Assembly: GCA_013398955.1 (NCBI GenBank)
Contig: VWPU01014915.1
Location: 434,001 to 498,000 of the forward strand
DNA: 64,000 nucleotides
Direction of reading: 5' to 3'
Source of the DNA: Callaeas wilsoni
Taxonomy: Eukaryota; Chordata; Aves; Passeriformes; Callaeidae
The notes below the pieces were generated by a model that saw only the letters and a list, made by a program, of their open reading frames with translations, did not search any database and was not told the DNA's origin. Within the stretch, counting starts at the first letter, position 1. Every line of letters begins with the position of its first letter. Positions 26,501 to 39,899 of the stretch are shown here, one piece after another. The position numbers and the translations under genes were made by a program.

Positions 26501-27416
26501 TCCTACTCAGCTGGCCATTACTGCTGAATTAATTTACTGGTCTAAATCTGCTGCTGTCCTTAAAGGAAATGCCATATTCTCATTATATCCTTCCATTATA
26601 CTAAACATACTGCCATCATTGAGGTTATGTCAGGCTCTAATGACATTTAGTGACATTTCCCGTTACTATTACAGCTAGTTATCTACTCATGGTCACAGTC
26701 TGCTTCTTTATATCTCTAGGGTGGTTTTAATAAGACTGTATGGGGACCATGGCTATATTAGCACTTCTGCTTAAGTCTTATGTGAACTGTACTGAGTATC
26801 TCCAGAATTTTTCCACTATGCTATGCATTCTTTTTGATTCATTTATGCAACATCTACCAGTATAATATACTTTGGAGCCACTGGGTTAGTTCTGCCATGA
26901 CAAACAAATTTAGCTGTCCTCTGGAATGTAGCCTCCTGGAGAAAATGTATTTTTTAAAAAATAGATATCTTCTAAGATAGTAAAAAACTCCCAGACTTAT
27001 GGGAACAGCAACAACTCTTAAATTCAATAATGCCTGCCTGTTAGATCCTGATCACATGAAGTCATATTTATCACGAAGTCATATTTGTTTACACATATTT
27101 ATTTACACAAATTTCTCCAACTGGTTCGATTTTTTAAAATTTTTAAAGAGACAATGCTTTTTGAAAGAAATTTGAAAACCTAACAACCAAGTTCTGATAC
27201 CAGTTTTATCTTTGGGGGTTTTTTGCTCTTTTTTTTTTGGTCAAACTAAACAAATGAAGGATCAACTAGAAAATCTTGGAATTTATTAAGCATATTTTTC
27301 TCTAGACCTCAGAAGCTAAGGAACTAGGCTATATTTGACTAACTGTAGCTTAGGAATGTCAGTGCTTTATCTCCCTCACATTCATTATCTGCCAATAATG
27401 GAAGGCACAATGAGTC
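20571..27416. other. Unique AT-rich DNA, no gene seen
   Basis: No coding gene or transposon was recognised. The clearest structure is the perfect inverted repeat at 23311-23345. A smaller one (TACTCACA / TGTGAGTA) lies near 22334-22359. Confidence 0.55.
23311..23345. repeat. Perfect 14-bp inverted repeat, 7-nt spacer
   Basis: AAATAAAACTACTT at 23311-23324 is followed by AGTTTTA and then its exact reverse complement AAGTAGTTTTATTT at 23332-23345. It can extrude as a cruciform or fold as an RNA hairpin. It has no GC-rich stem plus T tract, and a bacterial-type terminator would make no sense here. Confidence 0.85.
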
Positions 27417-27612
27417 CTGAAGACAGGGCGGTGGATTTGGTCTCAGGATACCTGCTACTGTTCCTGGTCTTGCTAATGATCTGCTGTGTGATACAGAGTA
27501 AATTGCTCCGCCTCTCTTTGTCCTGATGGTTCTTTGTCATGAAGATAGCTACATAAAGCATTTTGAGATCTAAAGATCTTTGAGTTATATGCTATTATCA
27601 TTTATTATTTAT
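27417..27612 (+). mobile_element. MIR-type (CORE) SINE, ancient amniote copy
   Basis: The sequence reads through the MIR landmarks in order: TCTCAGGATACCTG near 27441 (usually TCAGGACTCCTG), GATCTGCTGTGTGA at about 27478-27491 (the CORE block GACCTGCTGTGTGACC), CTCTCTTTGTCCTGATGGTT (CTCTCTGTGCCTCAGTTT), then TAAAGCATTTTGAGATCTA near 27554 (GTAAAGCGCTTTGAGATC) and a terminal region ending in TTATTATTTA. The tRNA-derived head is poorly preserved. The tail fits the MIR relatives seen in birds and reptiles rather than the mammalian MIR tail. It is a fixed, inactive fossil. Confidence 0.75.
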
Positions 27613-30600
27613 TCTCTGCTCTTCTGTGTGAGTTTTTAAAAGACGTTCCCTGCGAACTGATGCACATTTTTCTAAGGCAAGCAATCCACACTTGTCTGAA
27701 GAGTCAGCCTGAGAGCATAATGAGAGACAGATTTTTTTCCTCTTGTTTCCATAGAATTCTTGTACAGATAAGTTTCTTACATAAAAATTATGAGCTGATC
27801 AGGTAGCCAAGTGTATGAGTTTTCAACAGCGATATTCAATCTTACAATTTATTTCTATGCATTTCTAGTGCATCATTATTCAAGGTAGAATATGGTATGC
27901 TTGGCTAAGCTGAAGGCTGTTTGAAGTTCATTGACACCACTGCAACAATATGTTAAAGAACTAACTGGTACAGACTGGAAACCATTGTCTACTAATAGCT
28001 GCCACCCTAAATGCTGTAATGCTGAGGATTTTCTCTACAGAAGCAGGCTACAAAGAATCTTTGAAAAAAAAGAAATCGGGGGAAAAAACCAAATCAAAAC
28101 TTTTTCCTTTTTTCCAGTGTTATTCCAAATTGGATTTTAGATTTTCTTTGTTTGCCAGCCCCAGCTGTTGTTTTTATTAGCTTTCCTCAAAAGCTGGCAA
28201 TAACACCATGAGGCTCTGTCAGAGCTTTTTCTTTGACTCTTAACGCCCACACAGCTGTAGCAAATGTGATGGGTTCTAGTTGTGCGATGGTTTAGTTAGC
28301 AACAGAAACAGTTCAAAACTTGGAGGTGCACCAAGAAAAATTTTCACCTCCATTCTGGTCCCTTTACTCTTTTAGATGATTTTAAAGTAGTACCTGGACT
28401 CAAGTACGTGCCTCTAAACAGTCTTGTGCAAGAAGTCAAACTGGTTGTGCTTGTGCTCCATTCCCCAGATCAGCAGGCTGGCACAATATAAAGCACTCCA
28501 AGCAGGGCATATTACCTTGGCTTTGGCGTGATGCTGGCTGCGGCTACAGATTTGCCCTGGTTTAGAAGGTGAGCTTGATTTATGGTCAGCATGAGCTTAT
28601 GTCTGTCTTCAAATTAGCTGTAAACACTCCCCAGCCAGCCCCAAATTTCTCCTGCAAATGGTTGCAGACAGCCTTGCTGGTAAGGATCCTGGTGAAGGCA
28701 ATTACCAAGGGTGGAACTGGTAAAGGGTAGGGGACCAGCCTGCCACAGCCTCCAGTGCTGAGAAATTGTATCAAGTGCATCTGCTTGCAGTCTGTCAAAC
28801 AGAACAGCTCCAAATCAGGAGGGCAGAAGAGAAGCTTAACACAGAAATCACTTTGGCAGAGCTCCTACTCCTATTAGAATTCACCCTGCTGTACCTTTTC
28901 TTTCTTCCTTGGGAAAACCACTACTAGCAGCGACAGGTCGTTCAGTTTATAGGCATGCTGCAGTTTGGCTTCCTTTGCTGCAATTATTATCTCTAGTGTC
29001 AGCTGCCACTTAATTCTAGTCATGCTGTTTGGTTGTGCTCGAATCCATCATTAAGATCTTTAAAGTTCCAAGAATTTTCTTTATCCCAATCTCCTAAAAA
29101 ATTAAAAAGCAGCAAAGAAAATAAAAAATATTACTGCTCTTTCATAATAGCTCCATCTCTATCATTTCCTGAGAGTTTGTTCTTGTAATTTAAGAGACAA
29201 TATTAAAAATAAAGGACAGAAAAGGAAAGATTGGATGGAAAAAGGCTTTTAAGAGAGCATAATGATTATACAAACAGAAAGTAGATCAGGTATACAAAAA
29301 CTTGATGTTACCAGAAAAATTGATTGCTTGTTCTGTAATAGAGACAAAATTATAGAAGTAATAGGTAATAGAAAATAGAAAATAATAAATGTGATATACT
29401 GCAGAAAGCATTTAATGTCACTGACAAAAGACAAGAGTATGAATAGACCTACAAGGCCAGGTACTGGAAGTTACTATTCATTGTATAATGCTAACATGTC
29501 AGAGGTTTCTTGGTCAATAGTTCCCATTAAAATAAAGCAAAACACCTGAGGTAAAGACTGAGTCCTATAGTACCAAATCCTGCCCTGTGAACAGCAAGGG
29601 CATGTCCATGGTCCCAAACACCACGATAAAATCTACCGAACTAGAAGACAATTAAGAGGGGAGAATCCAAAACAAGCAACTCAGAGGACAGCAATCATAT
29701 GTTACAGTACTTTATCTAATCCTCCAGCTGTGACATGAAGTCACACATGCAGACAGCAGGTATCTGGTTAGCAGCTTCTGCTTTACTGCTGTTGTTTCAT
29801 ACTGACTACGACAGAACAAAGTGACTCACAATTCCCTTTATAAGTAATAGCTTCTTGGTCCTAGTGTGAGGTCCTGACTCATCATGGGTTTTCTTTCCTG
29901 CAGCTTCTGCTGTTTGTATGTGTAATTAATAAACATAATAGTGAAGCATTTAGTTGCTATAGAAACCATTATTTCTTTAGTTTCCTATGAGGATTCTGAG
30001 CAAATCTGCAGTAAGTTTGACCCAACTCTGTCACCTTCTCATAGTCTTGAATAAAATAAGTTATGACTCCTGGGAGGAATATTTGAATTTCTGTCTATGA
30101 GCAAAGTTCTATAAATCTACATAGCAATTTGTCCCCATAGACTTACCAAATGTATTCTCAAGACCTTATAAATTATACCACCCAGAGGAATTGTGTTAAT
30201 CTTTCTTTCATTGTATGAAAACAATCAGTTTTGGTAATTTAAAGTGTTGGTAATTTAAATGTGGTTTACTTAAACTTACCATTAATTTGAAAATATTGTA
30301 AAATGCAGACAGTCAGTTTTTAGAATAAATAAGGTAAGAACAAACAATAAGGAGAACTCAAGGTTGGATACAACTTATGTTCCCTGAAATGCAGAATACA
30401 ACACTCTCAACAATAATGAAAGTGTTTTATTCTTGTAGTACCCTCCAATGCAGTGAATTTTAGAAACATCTGGTCAACATCAACATTGCAGCATTAAGAA
30501 GTTTTATGAGCAATTCTTGATATTTTAAAAGTATATGTGGTACACAAATGCATATGTAAAAATTTGTACCATTCACAAACATAATGCAACATGGTGGGGG

Positions 30601-32257
30601 AGGTGGACAGAAAAACTGATGGCTATGAGAGTGACAGAGGAAGGCAGTTTAATGCATAAACCATTCCCACAAACTGGAACACAGGTGTCCCTCATTCCAA
30701 ATTAGTGTCCCAACCTGTAGGGTAGAGAGGTTTGCTCATACCCAATAAATATTTAGATGCTCTGATAAAATTTTAATTGGACGGAACTAGAGCAACTACC
30801 AGACCAGTCTAATGCTTACAGTGCCTAAATGAGTAAATAGTCACAAGATATGTGTTAGCGTACCAAAATATTGAACTACTGAGATACATGTAGGAGATTT
30901 GATGGCTCCTTCCACTGTTGCCATGCTCTGAAAAAAGTAGAACACTGAATTTTTCTGCAGCATCTGATCACAGACGAGATCTATTTGTCTTGTAAAAGAT
31001 ATGTGACAGAATCACAATTTCTGCATTCAGGTGAGACTTACATATGAGATAATCACAGAACTGTTGAGTATGATAACAATTAGACACCCAAATGTAGGCT
31101 CCTACAGAGTTAGTAGCAGTTGAGAAGGAGGCTGTACGGAGATGTCTGCCTCAGCTTGCATCCTGGTTCATGCATTCTGTACACCTAAACCTGGATTTCT
31201 GAGTAGAATCCACGTCCGTCCCTATGTTTTGAAAGCAGAAAGTTCTACATTTATCCAAAAATAAATACTGGTGTATATGTAGAATCAAAGCCCATTATAT
31301 TATGGGCACATAAATGTATTTAGGAATGGTCATGGTTCTTTAAGTAAAAGAACTGATGGATAATGTCCTCTTAGACAGTATTAATACACGTTAATATAAA
31401 GGAGTCATAACAATAAAAAAGGAAAATGCCATCTTTCCAAAAGCTTTATCATTTTTTCATTCCACTGTCTTTTGTCTGAAATGACATCTTGACAGGGGAG
31501 ACTATTTGGGTATTGCTCTTAATGGGCTCCCAAATATGCTGTTATTAGGAAATGTAATGAAGTTCCTCCCCTGTGTTCAATTCACTTTTATGTATTTATT
31601 TTAGGGATACAGAAAGGGCTGAAATTTTTGCCTCTGTGAACTTTATGGAATAATGGATCATTTCCTCTAATTGTTTTCTTTTTTTTGTTGTTTACAAAGG
31701 GAGGACAACTTAGGAGACTTTCTGTAAAGGCCCAGGGATGTCATTATGTCTGTTGCTATTCATAATTGGATATCTGCATGTAATTTAAAACTATTAATGA
31801 TTAAAAATAGGAGTACAAGTGAACAAAACATTTTTACGAGATGGTAGGGCTGTTTTCATCTCTTCAGAGAAGAGTTGATTTTTTTAATGAAAATATCCAT
31901 TGTGTTTCTTCAGTGTATTTAATAACAAGAGTCAGGGAAAAGGAAAGTTAAGGGAAGAGGTTAAGGCATGATCAATTTATATGGGAATAGTCAATATTTT
32001 CAAGACTCAGTGAAAGTCCCCAAGTACAGAACTTTAGAGTTTTATCCTTTTTTTAGAACTTTTTTTTACTAATCATATGAACTGATTGTATGGATATTCT
32101 CATTTGGTTTAGATGTTTTCATTACTCTCTTGCATATATTTTAACAACAAGTGAAGTAAATTGTGTGCACCCATGCTCTACTGCAAAATAGCACAAAGAA
32201 CCTTCCTAAGATTATCTTTGTCAGGAGAGGGAAAGAGATATGAAATAAGGATGGTGC
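27613..32257. other. Unique DNA; possible conserved noncoding segment at 28.1-28.8 kb
   Basis: No gene or transposon is supported. The part at about 28140-28820 is less AT-rich than its surroundings and contains words such as GCAATTACC and CAAATTAGCTG. Its texture resembles conserved vertebrate noncoding DNA, but this is inference. Confidence 0.45.
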
Positions 32258-33057
32258 TGTTAAGATCCAATTATTAAAATTATTAGAGAGATTCCTGTGC
32301 CTGATTTAAGGTGCAAATGAGACCATATGCTGAAGTCAATAGTACAGATTTTATTTAACAGTAAATGCGTAGAGAGAGAGAGAGAGATGGAGAGATGGGG
32401 AAAGGGGGGGAGAGGAAAGCAAGAGAGTGACAGACAAACAGATTAAGTAGAAAAAACATATCACCACTCCATAGATTCTGATGACATCTCAATGGGCCTC
32501 TTCTGGTCTTCTTGGCGGTTGCAGACTACATCCATCAAGTGGGGTGGGATGGGGGGAACAGTCCACAAAACTCCTCTTTCATCAGGTTTATGTTGTACAG
32601 AGTCTAGGTGGAAATGCCCTCTGTACCACTAGATGATGTCTTATCATGCCTTTTATCAGCCTTTTCCCTTATCTGGAATACCAGTTTGTCACTTCAGGTG
32701 GCACACCCTTCTGAACCTGAGGCCACTCTGTGCATCACCAGCAAAGCACCCAACCAATTACTTGAGCCATTAGCACCAGTCTCCTACAGCACCTGGGGGT
32801 TACTTCAGGTGGTCAAAGATTAGCAGTTCAAACTCCTACACTTGTGGATACATTCTTCTCTTTACCCTGGGATAGCTGGACAATAGTACCACCTTATCTT
32901 ATCTCTGGGTCCTTTCAAAGTCCAAATTGGTAGGCATACACAGGGAGGAGTGGGCTTCAATAGATGAGCAGCTGTTTCTTTGCGGTTTGCTGCAGTAGAC
33001 AAAAGTCTTTTGGTGATCTAGAAATATTTAAGCCATTAACCATTTCAGTCTCTGACA
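32258..33057 (-). mobile_element. Solo LTR (avian ERV family, same as 45921-46835)
   Basis: Read on the minus strand the element starts TGTCAGAGACTGAAAT at 33057 and ends ATAATTTTAATAATTGGA...TTAACA at 32258. The same start and end occur in the LTR at 45921-46835, fixing both boundaries. Shared internal blocks include AAGAAGACCAGAAGA, a GAGTGGTGATA block, a pyrimidine tract, a TACTATTG block and GCATATGGTCT followed by TTTGCACCTTAA. An AATAAA polyadenylation signal is present on the minus strand (TTTATT at 32350-32355). The pyrimidine tract appears on the plus strand as (AG)n at 32371-32387. Length is 800 bp and no retroviral genes are attached. The flanking pentamers GGTGC and GGTTA share only three bases, so any target duplication has decayed. 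The termini and length suggest an ERVL-like group, but I cannot name the family. Confidence 0.85.
32371..32430. repeat. (AG)n and G/A-rich low-complexity tract within the LTR
   Basis: A run of about eight AG units is followed by purine-only sequence. It corresponds to the pyrimidine tract near the 3' end of this LTR family on the minus strand. The related LTR at 46 kb has CT-rich sequence here but no pure dinucleotide run, so the microsatellite grew after insertion. Confidence 0.85.
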
Positions 33058-35017
33058 GGTTATATTGCAATGGCCAGCTAGGATGTGTATGTCATCTACA
33101 TACATTATGAAACAGTTGCTGATTTCAGCAAAATGACACTACTTGGATTTACTCTCTATGTGCCTTTAAGAAACTTGGAGAGTCATTTCCACCTTTACTT
33201 TGGAGGAATAATACACTCTTTCAGATCTATATATTTTTTCCACTTTGTGTTCTTAAGATATTCATTTACTACATATTTATGCAATAATTTAATGAACTGA
33301 ATATAACAGAAGTAGTAATGGAAATTTTATCATAGATCCTCAAAGATTTACTGATCAGTATCTGGGAACATAAGGAACATAACATTGGACACAAGCAATG
33401 CTTGTATCCCTTTAACCATAGGATGGTGCATGGTTTATTTCCTCATCTATCTGAAGGAGCATACAGCTATTTTATACTTAGCTCCTGTACTTCACTGTAG
33501 TGTAACTGTGCTGACAGAACATATACTGAAATTTCCCCATGCCCTCCTGCAGTGTTTTCTCTACAAAGTTATACTATCCATGTTTTTCAGAGAAAGTCTT
33601 TAAAATCACATCAAAGTGTCTGTTGACTGGTCTGTGATGACACTGTTGTTCAACTGGGGAATATCTGGGAATGAGATCCCACATCAATTATTGTTTACTC
33701 ACTATTGAGCAGCATTAACAGAAGTATTCTTTGAAGATATTTGAATAGGTCTTGAAAGAAAAGGTGCTAATCCCTAACTCTTTAAAGGATTCAGAGAGAA
33801 ATTCTTTAAATCTATAAGGTGACAGTTTTAACACACAATTGCCTCCCAAGAATTTCATGCATAATAAGTACACAGTGACTGGTCTGAACTCCATTTTGCT
33901 TTTTCTGCTTCCTTGGGGCTCAGGGTTCCACAATAGTTGGGCAGCAAGGCACAGTGTTCTTATGCCAAAGCTCTTCTGCACACACACTTTTAAACATTAA
34001 AAAAAAAAGTGGTACAGGGGAAAGTCTGTGACCAGATAACAGCAAGTGAATAGGAAAATAGAAAGCAAGGTTCCAAAAGTAGGTAGGAACACAATTATAG
34101 AAAGTCCTTAAAATCAAGCTGGAAGGCTTCAAATTCCCATACAAACAAGGAGAGTAGGTGAAATTATTTAAATTAAGGCACGATATAATGTATGTAAATA
34201 TGAGTAGATGAGACCTGCCAGGATGATTACTCATTAGAATAAATCATGATTTCATCCAGAAAAGCAAATTATATGAATCCAAACTTGATGCCTATGAGAT
34301 ACAAACCAGTTATTACTGAAATAACACATAGAAATTTTGTCTTTTACTAACAAGAATATGCAGTTGTGACACTATTGTCTTTATAAAGGTCTTTCTAAGA
34401 AAATATTCTTTTTTAATGCCACAACGAGACATGCCCCATTTCACATGTTCACGTAAGCTAGAGGAATAAATAATGCAGAAACAAGCCAGTAATTAAGTGA
34501 AGGAAAAAGAAAAGGCAAAGAAAAATCATAAAGATTTCAGCAGGATACCAAATGAAAGTGTTTGGGGTCAGGTATCTCCCAGTATGGGACCTTGAGTCAT
34601 TGATCTCTTTTACTCTGTGAGGCACTTTGGTGTTGTCTCTGGTTGGGCTTAATGAAGGAGTCAAACAGTGTGATCAAGTGCAAGATAAGAAGATTAACTC
34701 ATAGACAGAAACCCAATCTATTTTTCTTTATATCAACTGTCAACTAGATGAATTTTTTATCTTGCATCGTGGAGTAATTAATAAAATTGAACTACAGAAA
34801 TATTTTTCTTTTTTTGGTTAACTTATTCATTTCTCAAATAAATGAGGCCAAGAAATAGGTCAAGGTATATTTAACTGTGTGTAATACTGAGGAGAAACCA
34901 GGAATCCAGACATACCACTTGCCATTGATTTTAGGGTTCTGACACAAATCACAGACCCTCTAGGGTCCTAAGTGGAAAGAAACGTTATCCACACTGCACT
35001 CTTGGAGTGAAGTTAAG

Positions 35018-35110
35018 TCTCTTGTTCTTTTATTCTCTTTCCTCCAGCTTTCTCCTTCTTCCTCTTTTCCTTCTTTTCCTTATTTGTTTCTTTCTGGAAT
35101 TCTTTCCTAA
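35018..35110. repeat. Polypyrimidine low-complexity tract
   Basis: Almost every base is C or T, with repeated CTTTCCTCC and TCCTTCTTTT words. The opposite strand is a matching polypurine tract. Confidence 0.75.
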
Positions 35111-36852
35111 AATACAAATTCTGTCTTAAAATTTTATCATTAACAAAAAATTTTCACCCAAATCTCTTTCTTTTCTCCTCATTTCAAGTTGCATGACAGT
35201 TTATCCAAACTATGTCTTTTTCTATCACACCAAATATATTAAAACAGGTTAACCTATACATAGCCTAAAATATTGAATTTCGTAATTTGAAGACAAAAAA
35301 GATTTGAAAAGAAAATATAAAAAATAATTTGATGGTAGGATTTCCTTGGTGGTTACCTGTGAAAATATTCAACGTAAAAAGAACCCTCAGTTTTCTGTCT
35401 TTTAAAATTCTTCTTGGGTGTCCTCTTTTAGAGTATCTTATAATGCGTTAACTTTGGTGTCATGAGAAAAATTATTTAAAACATGCCACCTTAAGTAAAT
35501 TAAATCTAGTGTATGTGTTATGTGACAGTACTCAGCTAAAAATCTTTCGATTTATTATAGTCTTATTTTCTCATCTGTGCTTCATCATTGGTCAATAAAG
35601 CAGGTAAATGGTCTTCAGATCCATTTTCTTATTGACAAAACTATTTCTGTTATATAAGAGTCTGGCTTTCTCAGGAATTATTTAGGTTTATATGCATACA
35701 ACTAACTTTCCTGGAAATTACTGTTGCTTCCACAAATTTTCTTTGATTATTTTTTAAACACTAGTTATGACAAGTCTTTTATTGGCTAGAGAGAAAGCCA
35801 TTCCATTTTATGTTGCCGTTATGCATTTTTTCCATTGAATACATGTTTCCATATAATTCAATGATACATCAGTCATTGGAGAGGTTAGAACAATGCAAAT
35901 CAAATACGTTTCTTCCAGCATCTGTGTTTATTGGTGTAACATAGAATTCTTTAACACTTTGTTTCCATTCAGACATGCTTCTATACCTGTTCTTTTGCTG
36001 CAGAAATTTTCCTTATGGAAGCATTAATAGAGTTCAGGAAAACTGCCAAGAATTACCTCTAGAATTACCAAGGTCACCTTCCTGTGTGGTGTAACTGGAA
36101 TGGCTCAAAGCCTACGGGACAATACAAACAATTTTGCTAGTATTCTTGGCTGTTTACCAAAACAGAACATTTCATTTGTATACAGAGAATTTTCCCAATA
36201 ACAAATTATTTTCAGCCATGGCTTTTCATCAACACCACAAAGAGAAATTAAATTGAATATGTCTACAGTCATACATATCACCTCTTGAATTCAGCTGACT
36301 TAAGGTGAGTATTTAGTGAACAACATCAAAGTTATTGTGACTAGCGAACTAGATTTCCCTCTCGTTCATCGATTGCTCGGCATCCTGCCCCTGGAAGCTG
36401 TGCCCTCATCAGCAGTCATATTTGTTTGCAGACTTCAAGCCTTCACTAGATAAATAGAGAGATGGGTGAGAGAGACAGAGAAACATGAAGGTCTGAAACG
36501 ATCTTTTTCAATGCCTTGGGCTTGTAAACAGTTCCAACATGCAGAATGAAATAGGATGCTTGTTTAAAGTCTCACTCAGTCTGCTCCAAGGCATTCTTCT
36601 CATGCATGACATGGTCTGGGACACAGCTCTGCGTGAACAGCACCCTGTCTACACATATCTGAGGCCAGCTCTTTCAACCTCAACAACGAGTATGTCACAT
36701 GCAACTTGTAATTCTCTCTTCTTCTGTTTTTTCCTCAAAATGACAATGATCTCATGACAGCTGGCCTGAAGGAGATATTATTACCTCATCCTTCGAAATG
36801 GTTTATAAGCTAGGGAGACAGAGCTTCCTTTCTCCCTTTCTTACAGATACAT

Positions 36853-36868
36853 ATACACACACACACAC
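36853..36868. repeat. (CA)n microsatellite
   Basis: About eight CA units bordered by TA-rich sequence. Confidence 0.85.
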
Positions 36869-38499
36869 AGATATAAAAAACATCAGTATTTGTTAATTCA
36901 TGCTTCTGAAGAGAATTGGAACTGAACCTGAAATTAAAGTCCAGCCTCTCAAATTTCAGAACAGAGGTGAGGTACTGAAGCACTGGGGGTTTCAGCACTA
37001 GTACCAAGGTGAGTTTTTAAGTTCTGCAGAAGGATTTCTATCTGCCTAATGTAAACACTTAGGTGAGCTAGAATTTTTTGTGAATACTTGAATTACATAT
37101 AAAGATACAGCATTAAATGAACTCTTACTAAACATCTACAATTTGACTTTAAGGTGGATGTCTATGTTAGATTGGATGATATCATGCATGCCTTTTGTTT
37201 TTTGCTAGGTGAGGTGAGTGTAAATCAGGAAACAGGCCAGCTGCAAGGTTTCTAATGCATACATGTAAGCACTTTGTTGCTTAAATGAAATAAATGTTTG
37301 AGCAAAATAATGTTATAATTAGTCTACTTTACCTTGTGGAAAAAGTTAAAAGATCCAACTGTTGACTTTTCTGATAGGAAGTCACTGCCTTTTTTTCCAT
37401 TAAGACTAAAATATGGTTGTGAAAAAGGACATATTGTTAACATAGATATTTAGACACAGTACTGAGCATGAAAAGCTTTTATAGCAGTTAGTCTGATATC
37501 TTGACATTCTGTCACCTGAGAATGACAGCCTGATAGGTTGCAGCAAGAGGCAAGGAAATCTCACTTTGAAAAACATCAGCAGCCCTCATACATCTGTTAA
37601 TTAAAGCAATCTGCCAGTGTTCCTCTTAGGCATTCAATGAATCAATGTTAAGCTAACATGACACATTTTCACTGCTTCTGTAATAGAATTTGAAGTAACA
37701 CATTTGTTTATCAGGTGGCACAGATCTACACTTCCCTGTCTGAGGACGAGTTTTGATTGTCACACTATCACTGTCTAGTCTAGGTGTGACATACTGAAGA
37801 TTTTCAATCTGTTTCAGTGAAGTTATAAAACAGCACGTGGACCCTATGTTTCTCCTGGAACATTCAAGCAGTATTTGAGCCTTGGATTTGGTTATCAGTA
37901 TCACGTGTATATTTTAACAGAACTGGAGAGCGACAGTTGCTGGCAATAGATCTTCAACAAAAAAGATTTCTTTAATCTTATTCAGTCACAATGCAGGATT
38001 TCATACAAGTTGCTACTTCAGCTCTAAAGCAGAAGTCATGATTCTGACATTTTGTTTTATTCTCAGCAATAATAGCCGGTATAAAAAAAGTACTACCTTT
38101 CCATGACTTATGACAAGGATTTAACTCTAGGGACTTACATTAGATGCCCTTACTCCTGTGTTAATCCTCAGAGAGGTTTAACCAAGAAAACCTCAAGTTC
38201 AGTCTGTTCCCCCAAAAAATGCAAAGCACTGAATTAAGGAGAAAATTGCTGGAAAATATTAATATAGAATACAGTATATAAGCAAAATGTGATATAGACA
38301 TTACATGAAAGAAACACATAAAGATGACAATAGTTTAATAAACTGAACAGAATTACTGAAGATTGAAGTTCTAAGATAATGAGAAATATTTTGTGAAGGC
38401 CTTCAGTGAACCAATCAGCTGTGCAATCTCTTTCCTTACCCAGGGATTTGACTGCCAAGATCATTAATAGAATGGAATAGCAGTGTAACCTTGGATCAG

Positions 38500-38760
38500 A
38501 CTATTGCGAAAATTAGCAAAGTTGTGGCAAAGAGCTGTAAGAATTCTTGTGGAGCCCCAGCCCAGTGGATTAGGAGACATTCATATTCACAGCCCCTTTC
38601 TCTTGCCTGAGCTATATTGTTGCGCCCTTGTTGTTATTTGTACAGCACCTGATTCTCTTTGTCAAGTCAATTATGGGGGATCCCAGATGGCACTTAGGCA
38701 AACGCTGTGTGATTAATGGGGAGAAACAGGCTCCCTCAAAGTAGAAACCCTTTGTAAACA
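38500..38760. promoter_or_regulatory. Candidate conserved noncoding element or enhancer
   Basis: This segment has a balanced base composition, is free of recognisable repeats, and concentrates developmental-enhancer-like words: CACCTG at 38646-38651, AATTATGG near 38669, CAGATGG at 38684-38690 and GTGATTAATGG at 38708-38718 (E-box and homeodomain-type cores). Neither strand codes convincingly. The call rests on texture only. Confidence 0.25.
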
Positions 38761-39899
38761 CAGGATGGGAGGGTCCTGGGACTAGTCTTCAATAACTTTT
38801 GGCAATCGCATTTCAGAATCTGCAGAAGGAAAGAAAAGTGTCTAGCCATCAATTTCACATTTCAGTACAATGCGTCTTACAGCAAAATAAATAACAAGTA
38901 CACATAGGCTGGTGCTGTACATTTACAGTTTAAAATTGGTTGATTTTCTTTAATGTCTTGTCTAATATCTGTGCCTATTGTAAGGCATAAATCTGAAGCA
39001 GCAAGTTTTTAAAGTAGTCAGCATGTCTGGTGTGCTCTGAAATAGCCGCTCTTGACTTTGAACAGCTCAGCTCCACCAGTGCATCTTAGGTTGCTGCTTT
39101 TAAAGGAATGCAGATGGTGGCTTTTCTTGATATGAAGTGATAAAAAAACCCATGTGAGTAAGTCTTCTCCAAAATGTAGTCAGAAATCTTCAGAAAAATA
39201 ACACCCTTAAAAAGTAAAACTAATACTTTTAAGAGATTTTGCCTTTATAAACTTCAAATATCATTTGCTTTCTATTGTTGACAGAAGTGCCAGAACACTT
39301 TGGTTATTCTAACGTCTAGAATAATACTCTATAATTACCATGGATTATTGTGCACATGTGGTAAAGGATATCACATTTTTGCACAAAAATATGATGTGGC
39401 TTTTATGCAAGGCAAATTTTTAAAAATAGCATGAATGCTGACAAAACAAGGGGAAAAAAAATAGTCAGTTTCCAGCACCTTTGCAAAATGACCTCATATA
39501 GTGTAATCTTGGAAGCTCATAGACAATGAATCACAATTAGTATACTGCATGTGATGCTGAGTGATTAAACAGGAAAATAATCCTTACAAGAATGAAATCT
39601 CACAATGAAATATGAACATGCTCATGTGAAAATATTTTAAAAGTTTCAGTTTAAAACAGGAGCCAAATAACTCAAAACTAACGATAAACTTAACAGGCTT
39701 GATGGTGATGGTAGTGGCAACTTTACAGAATGACTTCACTTATCACAGCGGATAGAGAAATTAGTCTTTGGGGTACAGCACAGATGTCCAGCAACTCATT
39801 CTGGGTATGCAAGTGAGCATGTTGTGTGTAAAATTTGCAAACATGTGATTTACTGCCTTGAATCTAATGGGATGACTCTACTCTTTCCTCCTTTTAAAC

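Noticed and set aside
31045..31070. AATCACAGAACTGTTGAG resembles a CR1 3' edge
   Set aside because: The following sequence shows no CR1 blocks.
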